Source of the DNA: Belliella alkalica
Lineage (GTDB): Bacteria; Bacteroidota; Bacteroidia; Cytophagales; Cyclobacteriaceae
NCBI RefSeq assembly: GCF_022549785.1
Contig: NZ_JAKZGO010000005.1
Location: 114,860-178,859 of the forward strand
Length of the DNA stretch: 64,000 bases
Direction: 5' to 3'
Under the pieces are notes generated by a model, which did not search any database, had not been told where the DNA came from, and saw nothing but the letters and a program-made list of their open reading frames with translations. Of the stretch, positions 9,547-18,794 are shown piece after piece (positions within the stretch are counted from its first letter, which is position 1; each line of letters opens with the position of its first letter). The position numbers were made by a program, and so were the translations under genes.

Positions 9547-10182
9547 ATGAAAAAATCAATTTTCTTTACAGCATTCTTCATTCTTTTATTGACTGCATCT
9601 TTTGCTCAATCTTCCATATGGAATACGGAAGGATTTACTAGAACAGAAGACATAATAATTATTGATGAATTGACAGAGTCCTCTGGAATGCAGAAAGGGG
9701 AACTTATTTTTTCAAAAGCGAAAGGTTTTATCTCTTTTTCGGCCATAAATTCAATCAACAATAGAGCTCTAGAAAAGCTCAAAACCGAAGCTTCGATTCG
9801 TGGAGCAAGCCATATTCATATAACCGACCAATCTATAGAAAATTCGGTTTTTTCAAAATCTTCTATGTACACAGCAAGGCTCTATAAAGAGAGCGTAATT
9901 GACCCAAATCAAGCTCGAACGATATTAGCTGGGAAAAGGCTTACTATAGGAATGGGGAAAAAATATTCAAGAAATGGCTGGAAATCTTCTTCGACTTTCC
10001 AAAGTACAGAAATTGACATAAATTCAAATGATCCAATTGAAGAGAAAAACGGAAGAATATATTTGAAGCAGAATAATAAAAATGTTTACGAGATAGTTGC
10101 AATAGACGAAAGTAAAATGTTGTTGTTCCAAGAAAGGAAAAAAGGGACAAAATTCTCACTTTTGGGAGTCTCGATCCAGTAA
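9547..10182 (+). CDS. Secreted hypothetical protein
   Basis: 211 residues, not recognised. Residues 1-20 are a signal peptide (IFFTAFFILLLTASFAQ), so the product is exported. The mature part is polar; RGASHIHITDQSIENSVF near residues 88-105 resembles a short beta-alpha-beta segment of small envelope domains that bear a Gly-Ala-(S/D)-hydrophobic-hydrophobic strand, but this is a loose resemblance. The gene stands alone, with a terminator directly after the stop, and converges on aspS. Codon use and base content do not differ obviously from its neighbours. Confidence 0.75.
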   Translation: MKKSIFFTAFFILLLTASFAQSSIWNTEGFTRTEDIIIIDELTESSGMQKGELIFSKAKGFISFSAINSINNRALEKLKTEASIRGASHIHITDQSIENSVFSKSSMYTARLYKESVIDPNQARTILAGKRLTIGMGKKYSRNGWKSSSTFQSTEIDINSNDPIEEKNGRIYLKQNNKNVYEIVAIDESKMLLFQERKKGTKFSLLGVSIQ

Positions 10183-10222
10183 AACAAAAGAGGTGTGGCT
10201 TTACAGCCACTCCTCTTTTGTT
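10183..10222. terminator. Bidirectional terminator between the secreted protein and aspS
   Basis: An 18-bp inverted repeat with one mismatch and a TTAC loop; both outer arms carry A/T-rich AACAAAAGAG/CTCTTTTGTT, giving a usable T-tract in each direction between two convergent genes. Confidence 0.88.
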
Positions 10223-10237
10223 ATTTCAAATAAATTT

Positions 10238-11995
10238 TCAACCCTTTTTCAACTCCACCTGAATAGACAATTCTTTCAACTGCTCGTCGGCAATGGTGCT
10301 TGGGGAATCGATCATTACGTCTCTTCCTGAATTGTTCTTTGGGAACGCAATGTAATCCCTGATAGAATCCGATCCGCCAAAAATAGCGCAGAACCTGTCA
10401 AACCCGAATGCAATCCCTCCATGTGGTGGTGCTCCATATTCGAAAGCTTCCATCAAGAAGCCAAATTGCTTCTGTGCTTCTTCATCGGTAAAGCCAAGGT
10501 GCTTGAACATCAACTGTTGGGTAGGTCGGTCGTGAATTCTGATGGAGCCTCCACCGATTTCCACTCCGTTGATGACCAAGTCATATGCATTTGCTCGAAC
10601 TGCCCCTGGATCTGTTTCCAACAATGGAATATCTTCTGTCTTTGGAGAGGTAAATGGATGGTGCATGGCATGGAATCTTTGGGTCTCTTCATCCCATTCC
10701 AAAAGTGGGAAATCAACAACCCAAAGTGGTTTGAAAACATTCCTATCTCTCAATCCCAAATCTTCTCCCATTTTCAAGCGAAGCTCTGACATTTGCTTTC
10801 TGGTAGACTTTGCATCGCCCGACAATACCAATATCAAATCACCAACTTTGGCATTTACTTTTTCTGCCCAAGCCTTCAAATCATCTTGGCTGTAAAACTT
10901 ATCAACTGAAGATTTGTATGTCCCGTCATCATTGCATTTGACATAAACCAATCCCTTGGCTCCAATCTGAGGTCTTTTGACCCATTCTGTCAAGGCATCA
11001 ATCTGTTTTCTGGTATATTCACCTGCACCAGTAGCACAGATGCCTACTACCAATTCTGCTTGGTCAAAAATCGCGAAGCCTTTCCCTTGTGCAACATCAT
11101 TCAATTCAGCAAACTTCATGTCAAACCTCAAATCAGGTTTGTCATTACCATAATACTTCATTGCGTCAGCAAAAGTCATCCTTTCTACTTCTCCCAACTG
11201 AACCTCCTTAGCATTGGTAAATAAGTGTCTGACCAAACCTTCAAAGGTGTTTAGGATATCTTCTTGAGTTACGAATGACATTTCACAGTCTATCTGCGTA
11301 AACTCAGGCTGTCTGTCTGCTCTCAAGTCTTCATCTCTGAAGCATTTCACAATCTGAAAATACCTATCAAAACCACTTACCATTAATAATTGCTTGAAGG
11401 TCTGTGGAGATTGTGGCAAAGCATAAAATTCCCCTGGATTCACTCTAGATGGCACCACAAAGTCCCTTGCTCCTTCTGGAGTGGACTTGATCAATACTGG
11501 AGTCTCCACCTCGATGAAATCTTGTGCGTCCATGTATTTTCTGGTTTCCTGCATCATGCGATGCCTCAATTGTAATTTTTCACGAACTACATTTCTCCTT
11601 AGATCCAGATATCTGTATTTCATCCGTAGCTCATCCCCACCGTCTGTTTCATCTTCGATGATAAATGGCGGAACTTTCGCAGCGTTCAAAACTTCCAGTG
11701 TTTCTGCCTTTACTTCGATTGCTCCTGTTGGGATTTTATCATTTTTGGAAGTTCTCTCAATTACTTTACCACTTGCTTGAATCACAAATTCTCTTCCTAA
11801 GGAAGCTGCTTTATCCAAAAGTGCCTTGTCTGTCGATCCTTCTTCAAAAATCAGTTGGGTTACACCATATCTATCCCTAAGATCTACCCAAATGAGACCA
11901 CCTTTATTTCTAACGCGCTGAACCCAGCCGGCAAGCGTAACTTCTGTATTGATATCTGTGAGACGTAACTCTCCACATGTATGAGATCTAAGCAT
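10238..11995 (-). CDS. aspS: Aspartyl-tRNA synthetase
   Basis: 585 residues, the normal length for bacterial AspRS with the GAD insertion. It attaches aspartate to tRNA-Asp in the cytoplasm. An OB-fold anticodon-binding domain comes first ([26 protein letters not shown], residues about 18-44). Class II motif 2 is [19 protein letters not shown] near residue 216, and motif 3 is [16 protein letters not shown] near 540. The flipping-loop region shows [13 protein letters not shown] near 172. Whether it also charges tRNA-Asn depends on the genome's AsnRS, not visible here. Monocistronic, with a candidate promoter 28 bp upstream of the start. Confidence 0.98.
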   Translation of the reverse strand: MLRSHTCGELRLTDINTEVTLAGWVQRVRNKGGLIWVDLRDRYGVTQLIFEEGSTDKALLDKAASLGREFVIQASGKVIERTSKNDKIPTGAIEVKAETLEVLNAAKVPPFIIEDETDGGDELRMKYRYLDLRRNVVREKLQLRHRMMQETRKYMDAQDFIEVETPVLIKSTPEGARDFVVPSRVNPGEFYALPQSPQTFKQLLMVSGFDRYFQIVKCFRDEDLRADRQPEFTQIDCEMSFVTQEDILNTFEGLVRHLFTNAKEVQLGEVERMTFADAMKYYGNDKPDLRFDMKFAELNDVAQGKGFAIFDQAELVVGICATGAGEYTRKQIDALTEWVKRPQIGAKGLVYVKCNDDGTYKSSVDKFYSQDDLKAWAEKVNAKVGDLILVLSGDAKSTRKQMSELRLKMGEDLGLRDRNVFKPLWVVDFPLLEWDEETQRFHAMHHPFTSPKTEDIPLLETDPGAVRANAYDLVINGVEIGGGSIRIHDRPTQQLMFKHLGFTDEEAQKQFGFLMEAFEYGAPPHGGIAFGFDRFCAIFGGSDSIRDYIAFPKNNSGRDVMIDSPSTIADEQLKELSIQVELKKG

Positions 11996-12022
11996 GATTT
12001 AGATTGATTTAATTAAAGTGGA

Positions 12023-12030
12023 CAAAGATA
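12023..12030 (-). promoter_or_regulatory. Candidate aspS -7 box TATCTTTG
   Basis: The minus strand has TATCTTTG, a full match to TAnnTTTG, 28 bp upstream of the aspS ATG. A loose TTTT/TTG-type -33 lies about 20 bp further up. Confidence 0.5.
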
Positions 12031-12109
12031 AACAAACTTTAGAAGTATGCTAAAAGCATTTTAGGAATATCAACTTTTCACCACCTTAGATCAGAATTTA
12101 ATTTTGAAT

Positions 12110-12350
12110 TTGACAGGATGATGGTGGTACTGGGGATTGGTGGATTAAAAGATTAGGAAATTAGCTGGAAAGCTGGAAGGTCGAGTTACCTTGGCGGTAT
12201 GGATAGTTATAGCATGGTGTATACCTTGGCCGTGGCGGATGGAGAAAATTAAAAGATTGGTTCGTATAGCTATCGGGATGGAATATTGGTTGAAAAGTTA
12301 TTAAGTTGAAAAGTTTAAAGGTAAAGACTCCTCCTAAAACTACGTTTCAG
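12110..12350. repeat. Gene-free low-complexity tract (GGAAAGCTGGAAGG type)
   Basis: The 600-bp divergent gap between aspS and the M14 pair has no supported gene. About 12110-12350 is built from degenerate short units such as GATTAAAAGATTAGG and GCTGGAAAGCTGGAAGG, the reverse-complement flavour of the CTTCCAA tract near 840-1050. A 73-residue frame at 12352-12573 shows no recognisable protein character. Confidence 0.4.
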
Positions 12351-12645
12351 GATGGAGTTCAAGGCTGAAAAAGCTTATTCCGGTTTGTCGGGATTAGGTA
12401 GCCCCAGAATTAGAGATGTTTCTTTGTACATCGTGCTTTGTAAATGGCACTTTATACAATTCACTTTTTACTTTTTTATTGACAGTAGGAAGGCTACTTT
12501 CCCCTATCCTTTCATACAAACTTTCCGCCTTTCAAAAATCAGTAGGTCAGTACAACTAATGCAGATTCTTTAATCCGAGTATTTTTTGTAACATAGATGC
12601 GTCAAGTACATTTTCTTGGCAAAAGATCTAAACCTTAAAGACTTT

Positions 12646-14262
12646 ATGAAGAATATTTATCTGTCGATGGTTGCAGGAGCAGGGATGCTTTTATCCCTAA
12701 CTTCAACCACGCTGGCACAGGGAGATTACCCTACCCTTGGTCAGGTCAATCAAAGGCTACAAGCAATTTCAGGCAGTGGAAGCCCTGCTAAACTTACTTC
12801 CTTGACAAAAACAGAGGGAGGCAAGGACATCTGGGTTCTTAAAGTAGGAACTGGAGACTTAGACAATAAGCCTGCTATAGCAGTAGTAGGCGGCATTGAA
12901 GGATTCCATGTGTTGAGTGTGGAATTAGCAGTACAATTTGCCGAAAAACTGGTAAAAGAACACGCTGCGAAATTAGAGAAGACGACTTTTTATATTTTTC
13001 CTAACATGTCTCCTGATGCCTACGAGCAGTACCATGCTTCTCTCAAATACGAAAGAAGAGGGAATGCTGCAAAAATCGATCATGACCGTGATGGCATAGT
13101 AAGTGAAGATGGCTATGAAGACCTAAACAAAGATGGTCTAATCACCATGATGCGCGTAGAATCACCAATGGGTGATTACACTACACACGAAAAGGATGAA
13201 CGCATCTTGGTAAAAGCAGATCGAGCCAAAGGAAAAAATGGCAGCTATATGCTATTCCCTGAAAGTAGAGATAAAGACAAAGACGGTTCATTTGGAGAAG
13301 ACTTATCAGAAGGCATCGCTTTCAACAAGAGTTTGACATACAAATTCCCAATCTTTGAACCACTTGCTGGTGATTTTGCTGCTTCACAAGTAGAGACCAG
13401 ACTGATGTTGGATTATTTGTTTGATCAGTGGAATATATTTGCATTTGTATCTTTCAGTCCATCAAACAACCTTTCTTCTCCATTGAAATACAATGCTGCA
13501 GATGCCAGAAAGAGGATTTTGACTTCTATGTTGGAAAAAGACGTAGCGATCAACAGCATGGTATCAGGGATATATAATGAAACTGTTTCCCAAAAAGCAT
13601 TTAATCAAACAAACCAAGGTACAGATGGTGACTTTTTCCAGTGGGCATATTTCCATTTTGCTAGATTAAGCTTTAGTACTCCAGGATGGTGGGCTCCAGA
13701 GGTAAAAGATGCCGATGGCAAAAGCAACACCAATGCAGAGGCCAACTTCTTGGCTTGGGCAGAACAGGAAGGTATCAACGATGTATTTGTCCCATGGACA
13801 AGTGTAGAGCACCCAGATTTCCCTGGACAAAAAGTAGAAGTTGGAGGTATCAAACCGTTTGCCATGTACAATCCTCCATTCAGCAAAGTGAATGAAATCG
13901 CTGAAGAACATACTGCTTTTATCCTAAAACTCGCGGAATTACAGCCTAAACTTGAATTTCACAATGTGAAAACAGAAAAACTAGGTAATGGTCTTACAAG
14001 GATAACGGCAGATTTATTCAACAATTCACCATTACCTACACACTCACAACTAGGAGAAAGATCAAGATGGTTGAGAAAAGTAAGGGTTGATATATCTAAG
14101 GATGCCAAAGATTTGGTTGCCGGAGATAAAAAACAATTGATCAGAAGTATCGGTGCTTTCGAGAAAGCTAGTGTAAGCTGGATTGTAAAAGGAAGTGGAA
14201 ATGTAGACATCAAAGCTGGTGCTGCACACACAGGCTTCGCTACTTTGAATGTAAAACTCTAA
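12646..14262 (+). CDS. M14-family peptidase paralogue lacking the zinc site (probable pseudopeptidase)
   Basis: 538 residues from the ATG at 12646; a TTG 30 bp upstream would also be in frame, but the 12646 start places a good signal peptide (MVAGAGMLLSLTSTTLAQ) at the N-terminus. It aligns by eye with the next gene through DIWVLKV, an aspartate-rich DxDxDG insert (about 128-150) and the C-terminal beta domain. The positions that hold the catalytic groups in the paralogue are changed: HxxE reads E85-GF-H88, the NR pair reads NK, the SYHNYGG histidine segment reads SFSPSNN, and the YSNE glutamate segment reads FSTPGWW. It is therefore probably an exported, inactive or differently acting homologue. 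Co-transcribed with the active-looking copy 21 bp downstream. Confidence 0.85.
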   Translation: MKNIYLSMVAGAGMLLSLTSTTLAQGDYPTLGQVNQRLQAISGSGSPAKLTSLTKTEGGKDIWVLKVGTGDLDNKPAIAVVGGIEGFHVLSVELAVQFAEKLVKEHAAKLEKTTFYIFPNMSPDAYEQYHASLKYERRGNAAKIDHDRDGIVSEDGYEDLNKDGLITMMRVESPMGDYTTHEKDERILVKADRAKGKNGSYMLFPESRDKDKDGSFGEDLSEGIAFNKSLTYKFPIFEPLAGDFAASQVETRLMLDYLFDQWNIFAFVSFSPSNNLSSPLKYNAADARKRILTSMLEKDVAINSMVSGIYNETVSQKAFNQTNQGTDGDFFQWAYFHFARLSFSTPGWWAPEVKDADGKSNTNAEANFLAWAEQEGINDVFVPWTSVEHPDFPGQKVEVGGIKPFAMYNPPFSKVNEIAEEHTAFILKLAELQPKLEFHNVKTEKLGNGLTRITADLFNNSPLPTHSQLGERSRWLRKVRVDISKDAKDLVAGDKKQLIRSIGAFEKASVSWIVKGSGNVDIKAGAAHTGFATLNVKL

Positions 14263-14283
14263 TCACATCGAAAAATTCAAATT

Positions 14284-16032
14284 ATGAAATTCAAAAACTG
14301 GATATATACAACGGCACTCAGCGCTGCGATGTGCTTTGGAGCTACACAAACTTCTGATGCACAGGTGGCAGCAGAACGATATTTTCGTGCCAACGGAACC
14401 CCGCACAATCCTAAAGTTCAAGTATCTTGGAACAGATACCACACCAATAAAGCTTTGTTGGAAATCATGCGTGACATGGTCGCCAAACATCCCAACCTAG
14501 TGAAATTGGAAAGTATTGGGAAGTCATACCAAGATAATGATATATGGGTACTTACCGTAACTGATTTCAAAGCTGGCAAAGCAGAGGACAAGCCGGCGAT
14601 GTGGATAGATGGAAACATCCACTCAAATGAGATTCAGGGTACAGAATTTACACTTTACACTGCTTGGTACTTGATGGAAATGTATGGCGAGTTAGATTTT
14701 ATCACAGAGTTGTTGAAAGACAAAACATTCTACTTTGCTCCTACTATCAATCCTGATGCACATGATTACTTTATGACTGGTCCAAATACCGGAAGTTCTC
14801 CAAGATCAGGGATGATGGTATTTGACAACAATGGTGATGGTGAATATGGAGAAGATCCAATGGATGATTTGGATGGGGATGGAAGTATCACTACCATGAT
14901 CAGAAAATCTCCAACTGGAAACTTTATCAAAGACCCAATGGATCCAAGAAAATTGATCCGTGTTGGCATTGACGAAAAAGGAGAATATGAAATGCTCGGC
15001 CAAGAAGGTCTCGACAGAGATGGTGATGGAAGAGTAAATAGTGATGGGATTGGCTATTATGATCCTAACAGAGATTGGGGATGGAACTGGCAGCCTGATT
15101 ACGTACAGAGTGGCGCATTGAGATATCCATTCTCAGTTCCTGAAAACCGTGCAGTAGTTGATTTTGTGATGAAGAGACCAAATATCGCTGCAGCACAATC
15201 TTACCACAACTATGGTGGAATGATCTTGAGAGGTCCTGGAGCTGAAGAAGATTTGGGCACTTACAATGCGAATGATGTAAGAATCTATGATGCTATTGCT
15301 AAAAAAGGTGAAGAGTTTATGCCAGGATACAGATACTTGGTAGTTTACAAAGATCTTTATTCTGTATTTGGTGGTCAGTTGGATTGGTTCTACGGTGGTA
15401 GAGGGATCTTCACTTACTCCAATGAATTGATGACTTCATACCTTTATTTCCACAAAAATGCGGGTAGAGGTAATCAAGACGAGCAAATGGATGTAGATAA
15501 GTATTTGACATTCGGTGATGCATTTGTGAAGTGGAAAGAATATGAACATCCACAATTCGGAACAGTTGAAATCGGTGGATTTAAGAAAAATTTCGGAAGG
15601 TTACATCCAGGTTTCTTGCTAGAGCAGGATGCGCATAGAAATGCAGCATTCTCCATTCTTCATGCTTACCATACACCAAAATTGAGTGTAATGGATGTAA
15701 AGGAAGTTGATTTGGGTGGTGGATTGAAAGAAGTAACTGCTACTATTTACAATGAAAGGTTGATCCCTACGCATTCAAGTCAGGATTTGAAATACAAAAT
15801 CGAAAGACCTGATTATGTATCGATTTCAGGAGCTAAAGTAGTAGCCGGATTTACAGTTGAAAATGAAGACTTCAACAATGTGACCGAACAAAAAGTTAAT
15901 CCTGAGAAAATTTCAGTAGCTAATATCCCTGGAATGGGAGCAGTGAAAGTAAGATGGATTGTCAGCGGAGGTGGAAACTACAGCATCACTGTGGATTCAG
16001 CCAAAGGTGGGAAAGCGAGTTGGAAGAAGTGA
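14284..16032 (+). CDS. M14-family zinc carboxypeptidase, secreted
   Basis: 582 residues. Residues 1-27 are a signal peptide ending TSDAQ, so it acts in the periplasm or outside. The M14 zinc site is visible: H113-SNE116 in DGNIHSNEIQGTE gives HxxE, YDPNRDWGWNW holds the substrate-carboxylate Asn-Arg, AQSYHNYGG gives the third ligand His, and TYSNELMTS the likely catalytic Glu. Between HxxE and NR lies an insert with Ca-loop-like repeats (DNNGDGEYGED, DLDGDGSI, DRDGDGRVNSDG). The C-terminal about 120 residues look like a beta domain. It removes C-terminal residues from peptides; exact substrate unknown. Second gene of a two-gene operon with a degenerate paralogue; terminator at 16137. Confidence 0.92.
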   Translation: MKFKNWIYTTALSAAMCFGATQTSDAQVAAERYFRANGTPHNPKVQVSWNRYHTNKALLEIMRDMVAKHPNLVKLESIGKSYQDNDIWVLTVTDFKAGKAEDKPAMWIDGNIHSNEIQGTEFTLYTAWYLMEMYGELDFITELLKDKTFYFAPTINPDAHDYFMTGPNTGSSPRSGMMVFDNNGDGEYGEDPMDDLDGDGSITTMIRKSPTGNFIKDPMDPRKLIRVGIDEKGEYEMLGQEGLDRDGDGRVNSDGIGYYDPNRDWGWNWQPDYVQSGALRYPFSVPENRAVVDFVMKRPNIAAAQSYHNYGGMILRGPGAEEDLGTYNANDVRIYDAIAKKGEEFMPGYRYLVVYKDLYSVFGGQLDWFYGGRGIFTYSNELMTSYLYFHKNAGRGNQDEQMDVDKYLTFGDAFVKWKEYEHPQFGTVEIGGFKKNFGRLHPGFLLEQDAHRNAAFSILHAYHTPKLSVMDVKEVDLGGGLKEVTATIYNERLIPTHSSQDLKYKIERPDYVSISGAKVVAGFTVENEDFNNVTEQKVNPEKISVANIPGMGAVKVRWIVSGGGNYSITVDSAKGGKASWKK

Positions 16033-16136
16033 TTTTTGGTCAACAGACGACAGTCAACGGAAAGTTGAGTTGATTGGTTATCAGTTATTGGTGATTAGTC
16101 AATTGATCGGTAATAGACTGAATTAATAAATATTGT

Positions 16137-16173
16137 AAAACCTCCTCTAGAAAAATTTAGGGGAGGTTTTTTT
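16137..16173 (+). terminator. Rho-independent terminator of the M14 pair
   Basis: AAAACCTCCTC pairs with GGGGAGGTTTT (one mismatch) around an 11-12-base loop, followed by seven T, about 105 bp after the stop codon of the second M14 gene. Confidence 0.85.
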
Positions 16174-16245
16174 GTGTGAATGAGTTTCGAGAAACCATAA
16201 ACAAATGGTTAAATGATTACAAAAAAAACTAGGAGTGAATCGCAG

Positions 16246-16360
16246 AGGGCGTTAGCCCTATCATCATCATAGAATTATCACATAACCTAATGGAAGAGGA
16301 GCGTAGCTCTGATATCTTCGTAGGACGAAGATTTTTTTTTTCCAGAAGGGGCTTTAGCCC
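16246..16360. repeat. Cluster of short palindromes (REP-like), one with a T-run
   Basis: Four close hairpins: AGGGC-GTTA-GCCCT (16246-16259), GAGC-GTA-GCTC (16299-16309), CTTCGT-AGG-ACGAAG followed by ten T (16316-16341, a possible second terminator) and GGGCT-TT-AGCCC (16349-16360). The spacing and GC-rich palindromes in AT-rich DNA resemble dispersed intergenic REP elements. No gene is seen from 16033 to 16445. Confidence 0.55.
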
Positions 16361-16445
16361 TGACATCTTAATTTATTTCAATTTTAAAAAACATATTGAC
16401 AGAGATCCTTCAATATTGTCGGTATTTACAAGTCACAACTTCCTC

Positions 16446-16760
16446 TCATCCCACAAAGCCTTTCATCGCCTGTAACAAATCTCTTTTGGTCATGTAGCCT
16501 CCTTTTCTCCAGAGGATTTTGCCTCTTTTGAAAAGAATATAATGTGGAATAGAGCGCACCCCAAACTGTTGCGCTGCTTGTGGATTTTTGTCAATATTGA
16601 GTTTGAACAGCTTGATTTTTCCATCCAATTCAGCAATCACTTCATCGAGCACGGGATTCATCGTCTGACAAGGCCCGCACCAATCCGCATAGAAATCCAC
16701 CAAAATCGCTTCTTCACTTTTCTGAATTACTTCCTTGAATTTTTTCTTGGCCATAAACAT
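16446..16760 (-). CDS. Thioredoxin-family protein
   Basis: 104 residues, a single thioredoxin domain with no signal peptide, so cytoplasmic. The active site is intact: DFYADWCGPCQTM near residues 22-34 with the WCGPC redox motif, and the cis-proline segment RSIPHYILFKRGK near 72. It reduces protein disulfides with the help of thioredoxin reductase. The N-terminus MFMAKKKFKE gives two nearby ATGs (16760 and 16754); the second makes a more usual thioredoxin start. Monocistronic, with a -7 box TACTTTTG 15 bp upstream. Confidence 0.93.
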   Translation of the reverse strand: MFMAKKKFKEVIQKSEEAILVDFYADWCGPCQTMNPVLDEVIAELDGKIKLFKLNIDKNPQAAQQFGVRSIPHYILFKRGKILWRKGGYMTKRDLLQAMKGFVG

Positions 16761-16775
16761 GATTTCAGTTCTTTA

Positions 16776-16783
16776 CAAAAGTA
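16776..16783 (-). promoter_or_regulatory. Candidate thioredoxin -7 box TACTTTTG
   Basis: Minus-strand TACTTTTG matches TAnnTTTG and lies 15 bp upstream of the first thioredoxin ATG (21 bp upstream of the second, which favours the second start if transcription begins about 7 bp after the box). Confidence 0.45.
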
Positions 16784-16912
16784 TAAAGAATAGTTAATTA
16801 GGTTGAACGAGTTATCAGCTGAACTAGAGATTAGGTTATCTGAGGATTAGGCTATCTGAATTCTCTATAGAATGGAGATTTGTTATCAAGTGATTTGATG
16901 ATTGGTTATATA

Positions 16913-17182
16913 TGTGTCCAGTTTAACCCAAAGATAGTTTACAGTCCTGAAAATCGTTATCACTTTCTATTCTAGAGATTAGAGAAGTTTAACACTGTCT
17001 GTAATTGTCTGCCCCATTCCGGGTTAATTTGTCACATCCTAAAATTACTTGACACTTTTTTTATTGATTTCTATATATTCCCGCTAACCAATCAAATGCC
17101 CCTTCAGGGCAAACATTCAACTAAAATCTTTTAAGACATAGGCTCAGGACCCGAAGCTCGGATCATATGCCCCTTCAGGGCA
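16913..17182. repeat. Intergenic palindromes and a possible mobile-element remnant
   Basis: No gene is seen from 16784 to 17259. GTGTCCAGTTTAACCC (about 16914-16929) and GGGTTAATTTGTCAC (17021-17035) form an imperfect inverted repeat about 120 bp apart, like the ends of a small non-coding element. Further on are two identical palindromes TGCCC-CTTCA-GGGCA (17097-17111 and 17168-17182) with CCGA-AGC-TCGG between them (17151-17161). Confidence 0.4.
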
Positions 17183-17259
17183 CTCTCTTTTACTTCTCGA
17201 ATCTCTTGTCTTGAACCTTGTGTCTTGTTTCTTGAATCTTGTGTCTTATATATAAAACC

Positions 17260-18096
17260 TCATATTTCCCTCACCAGCTCTTTGATGATTAGAGACATCT
17301 TTGGTTCTGCAATGGCTGCTGCGGCAAGGACTTCAGCAATACTGATTTTTTTGACATTCCCTGGCGAACATAAATCTGTGATGGCAGAAATTGCGAATAC
17401 TTTCATCTCCATCTGCCTAGCCACAATCACTTCAGGAATGGTGCTCATACCTACCGCATCAGCGCCGATAGTTCTTAGGTATACATATTCAGCTTTTGTC
17501 TCCAAATTCGGGCCCTGCACTCCGACATATACACCTTGATTGACTTCAACATTGTTGTCCTTAGCAATTTCAAGAGCTTTTTCGATCAACTTAGGGCAAT
17601 ATGGTTCGCTCATATCCGGGAACCTTACTCCAAAGCTATCTAAGTTTTTGCCTCTCAACGGATTCTCCGGAAAAAGATCTATATGGTCATTCAATATCAT
17701 CAAGCCTCCTATCTTATAGTCAGGATGTAAACCACCTGCTGCATTTGATACAAATAAATTATTTACACCTAAAGCTTTCAGGACTCTCACAGGAAAAGTC
17801 ACCTCCTTCATGGAATAACCCTCATAATAATGGAATCTCCCTTGCATTGCGACAACAGTTTTGCCAGACAATTCTCCAACAATCAACTTGCCGCTGTGGC
17901 TTTCTACAGTAGAAACAGGGAAAAATGGGATTTCTTCGTATGGGATCTCATGGATGACATCGATTTGTTTGATTAGTTGCCCCAGTCCAGTTCCCAGGAT
18001 AACTCCAACATCAATTTTCTTATTAAAAATATTACTGATATGATCTTTAGCATGTTTTATTTGCTCCAAATAATCAATTTCTGGTTCTTGCCTCAT
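17260..18096 (-). CDS. punA: Purine nucleoside phosphorylase (trimeric, PNP/MTAP family)
   Basis: 278 residues, normal for the low-molecular-mass trimeric PNP class. It splits inosine/guanosine and deoxy forms with phosphate to base and (deoxy)ribose-1-phosphate in purine salvage. Visible family segments: VILGTGLGQL near residue 33, VESHSGKLIVGEL near 64, AMQGRFHYYEGY near 83 (phosphate/sugar site), VSNAAGGLHPDY near 114, GVQGPNLETKAEY near 190 with the base-site Glu, and ADAVGMSTIPEV near 214. A single gene; its start MRQEPEIDY is the only ATG near the family N-terminus. Confidence 0.95.
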   Translation of the reverse strand: MRQEPEIDYLEQIKHAKDHISNIFNKKIDVGVILGTGLGQLIKQIDVIHEIPYEEIPFFPVSTVESHSGKLIVGELSGKTVVAMQGRFHYYEGYSMKEVTFPVRVLKALGVNNLFVSNAAGGLHPDYKIGGLMILNDHIDLFPENPLRGKNLDSFGVRFPDMSEPYCPKLIEKALEIAKDNNVEVNQGVYVGVQGPNLETKAEYVYLRTIGADAVGMSTIPEVIVARQMEMKVFAISAITDLCSPGNVKKISIAEVLAAAAIAEPKMSLIIKELVREI

Positions 18097-18254
18097 AATT
18101 TTTAATTTTGGACTAAAATACGGAAATGATTTAAGTTTAGGATGATTATCGGATACTTTGATAGGAAAGAAACATGGAAAATTAATATTGAATCTGGCGA
18201 AACTAAATATCTACACAAATTGTAGTATCATCATAAAAAAAGGAAAACGACGAG

Positions 18255-18779
18255 ATGATCAAAATTATAGTTGGCACGAATAGAAAAAATTCAATTTCAA
18301 AGAAGATAGCACTCATATACCAAAACGTACTTTTAGAACTTGGAGAACAAACAGAAGTTTTGGAATTGGAGCATTTACCGATAGATTTTTCATTTTCAGC
18401 TTTGTATGAAAACAACGGAAAAAATGTGTTGTATAATAAGTTTCACAGTAAAGTAATGGAAGGTGACAAGTTTGTATTTATAGTTCCGGAATACAATGGG
18501 TCTTTCCCGGGAGTTCTAAAATCATTCATTGATGGAATGACATATCCCAATTCGTTTAGGAACAAAAAATGTGCAATGGTAGGAATTTCATCTGGAATAG
18601 GCGGTGGTGGCATCGCTTTGAGCCACCTTACCGACATCTTTCATTACTTGGGTATGCATGTACTCGCCCTCAAACTTAAGTATGCTAAGATCGAGGACAA
18701 TATGTCAGATAACCTGCTCACCAACAGGCTGTACATGGAATTGCTTCAAACCCAGGCTGAAATGTTGATTAAGTTTTAA
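18255..18779 (+). CDS. NADPH-dependent FMN reductase-like flavoprotein
   Basis: 174 residues, a flavodoxin-like fold. The N-terminal IIVGTNRKNSISKKIA (residues 4-19) is the FMN phosphate loop, VPEYNGSFPGVLKSFIDG near 79-96 is the flavin-ring/dimer segment typical of the NADPH-dependent FMN reductase and azoreductase group, and GIGGGGIALSHL near 117-128 is the second flavin loop. Cytoplasmic. The true acceptor (FMN, quinone or azo compound) cannot be told. The gene converges on ftsZ with a 3-bp gap, and the two 3' ends form one perfect 13-bp inverted repeat. Confidence 0.88.
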   Translation: MIKIIVGTNRKNSISKKIALIYQNVLLELGEQTEVLELEHLPIDFSFSALYENNGKNVLYNKFHSKVMEGDKFVFIVPEYNGSFPGVLKSFIDGMTYPNSFRNKKCAMVGISSGIGGGGIALSHLTDIFHYLGMHVLALKLKYAKIEDNMSDNLLTNRLYMELLQTQAEMLIKF

Positions 18780-18794
18780 TACTTAATCAACATT
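18761..18794. terminator. 13-bp perfect inverted repeat spanning both convergent stop codons
   Basis: AATGTTGATTAAG pairs with CTTAATCAACATT around TTTTAATA. The left arm encodes the end of the FMN reductase and the right arm, on the other strand, the last codons of ftsZ. It can fold on either transcript but lacks a GC-rich stem and a T-run, so strength as a terminator is uncertain. Confidence 0.55.

Noticed and set aside
12352-12573. 73-residue open frame
   Set aside because: No ribosome site, no recognisable protein character, lies in a repeat-rich gap.
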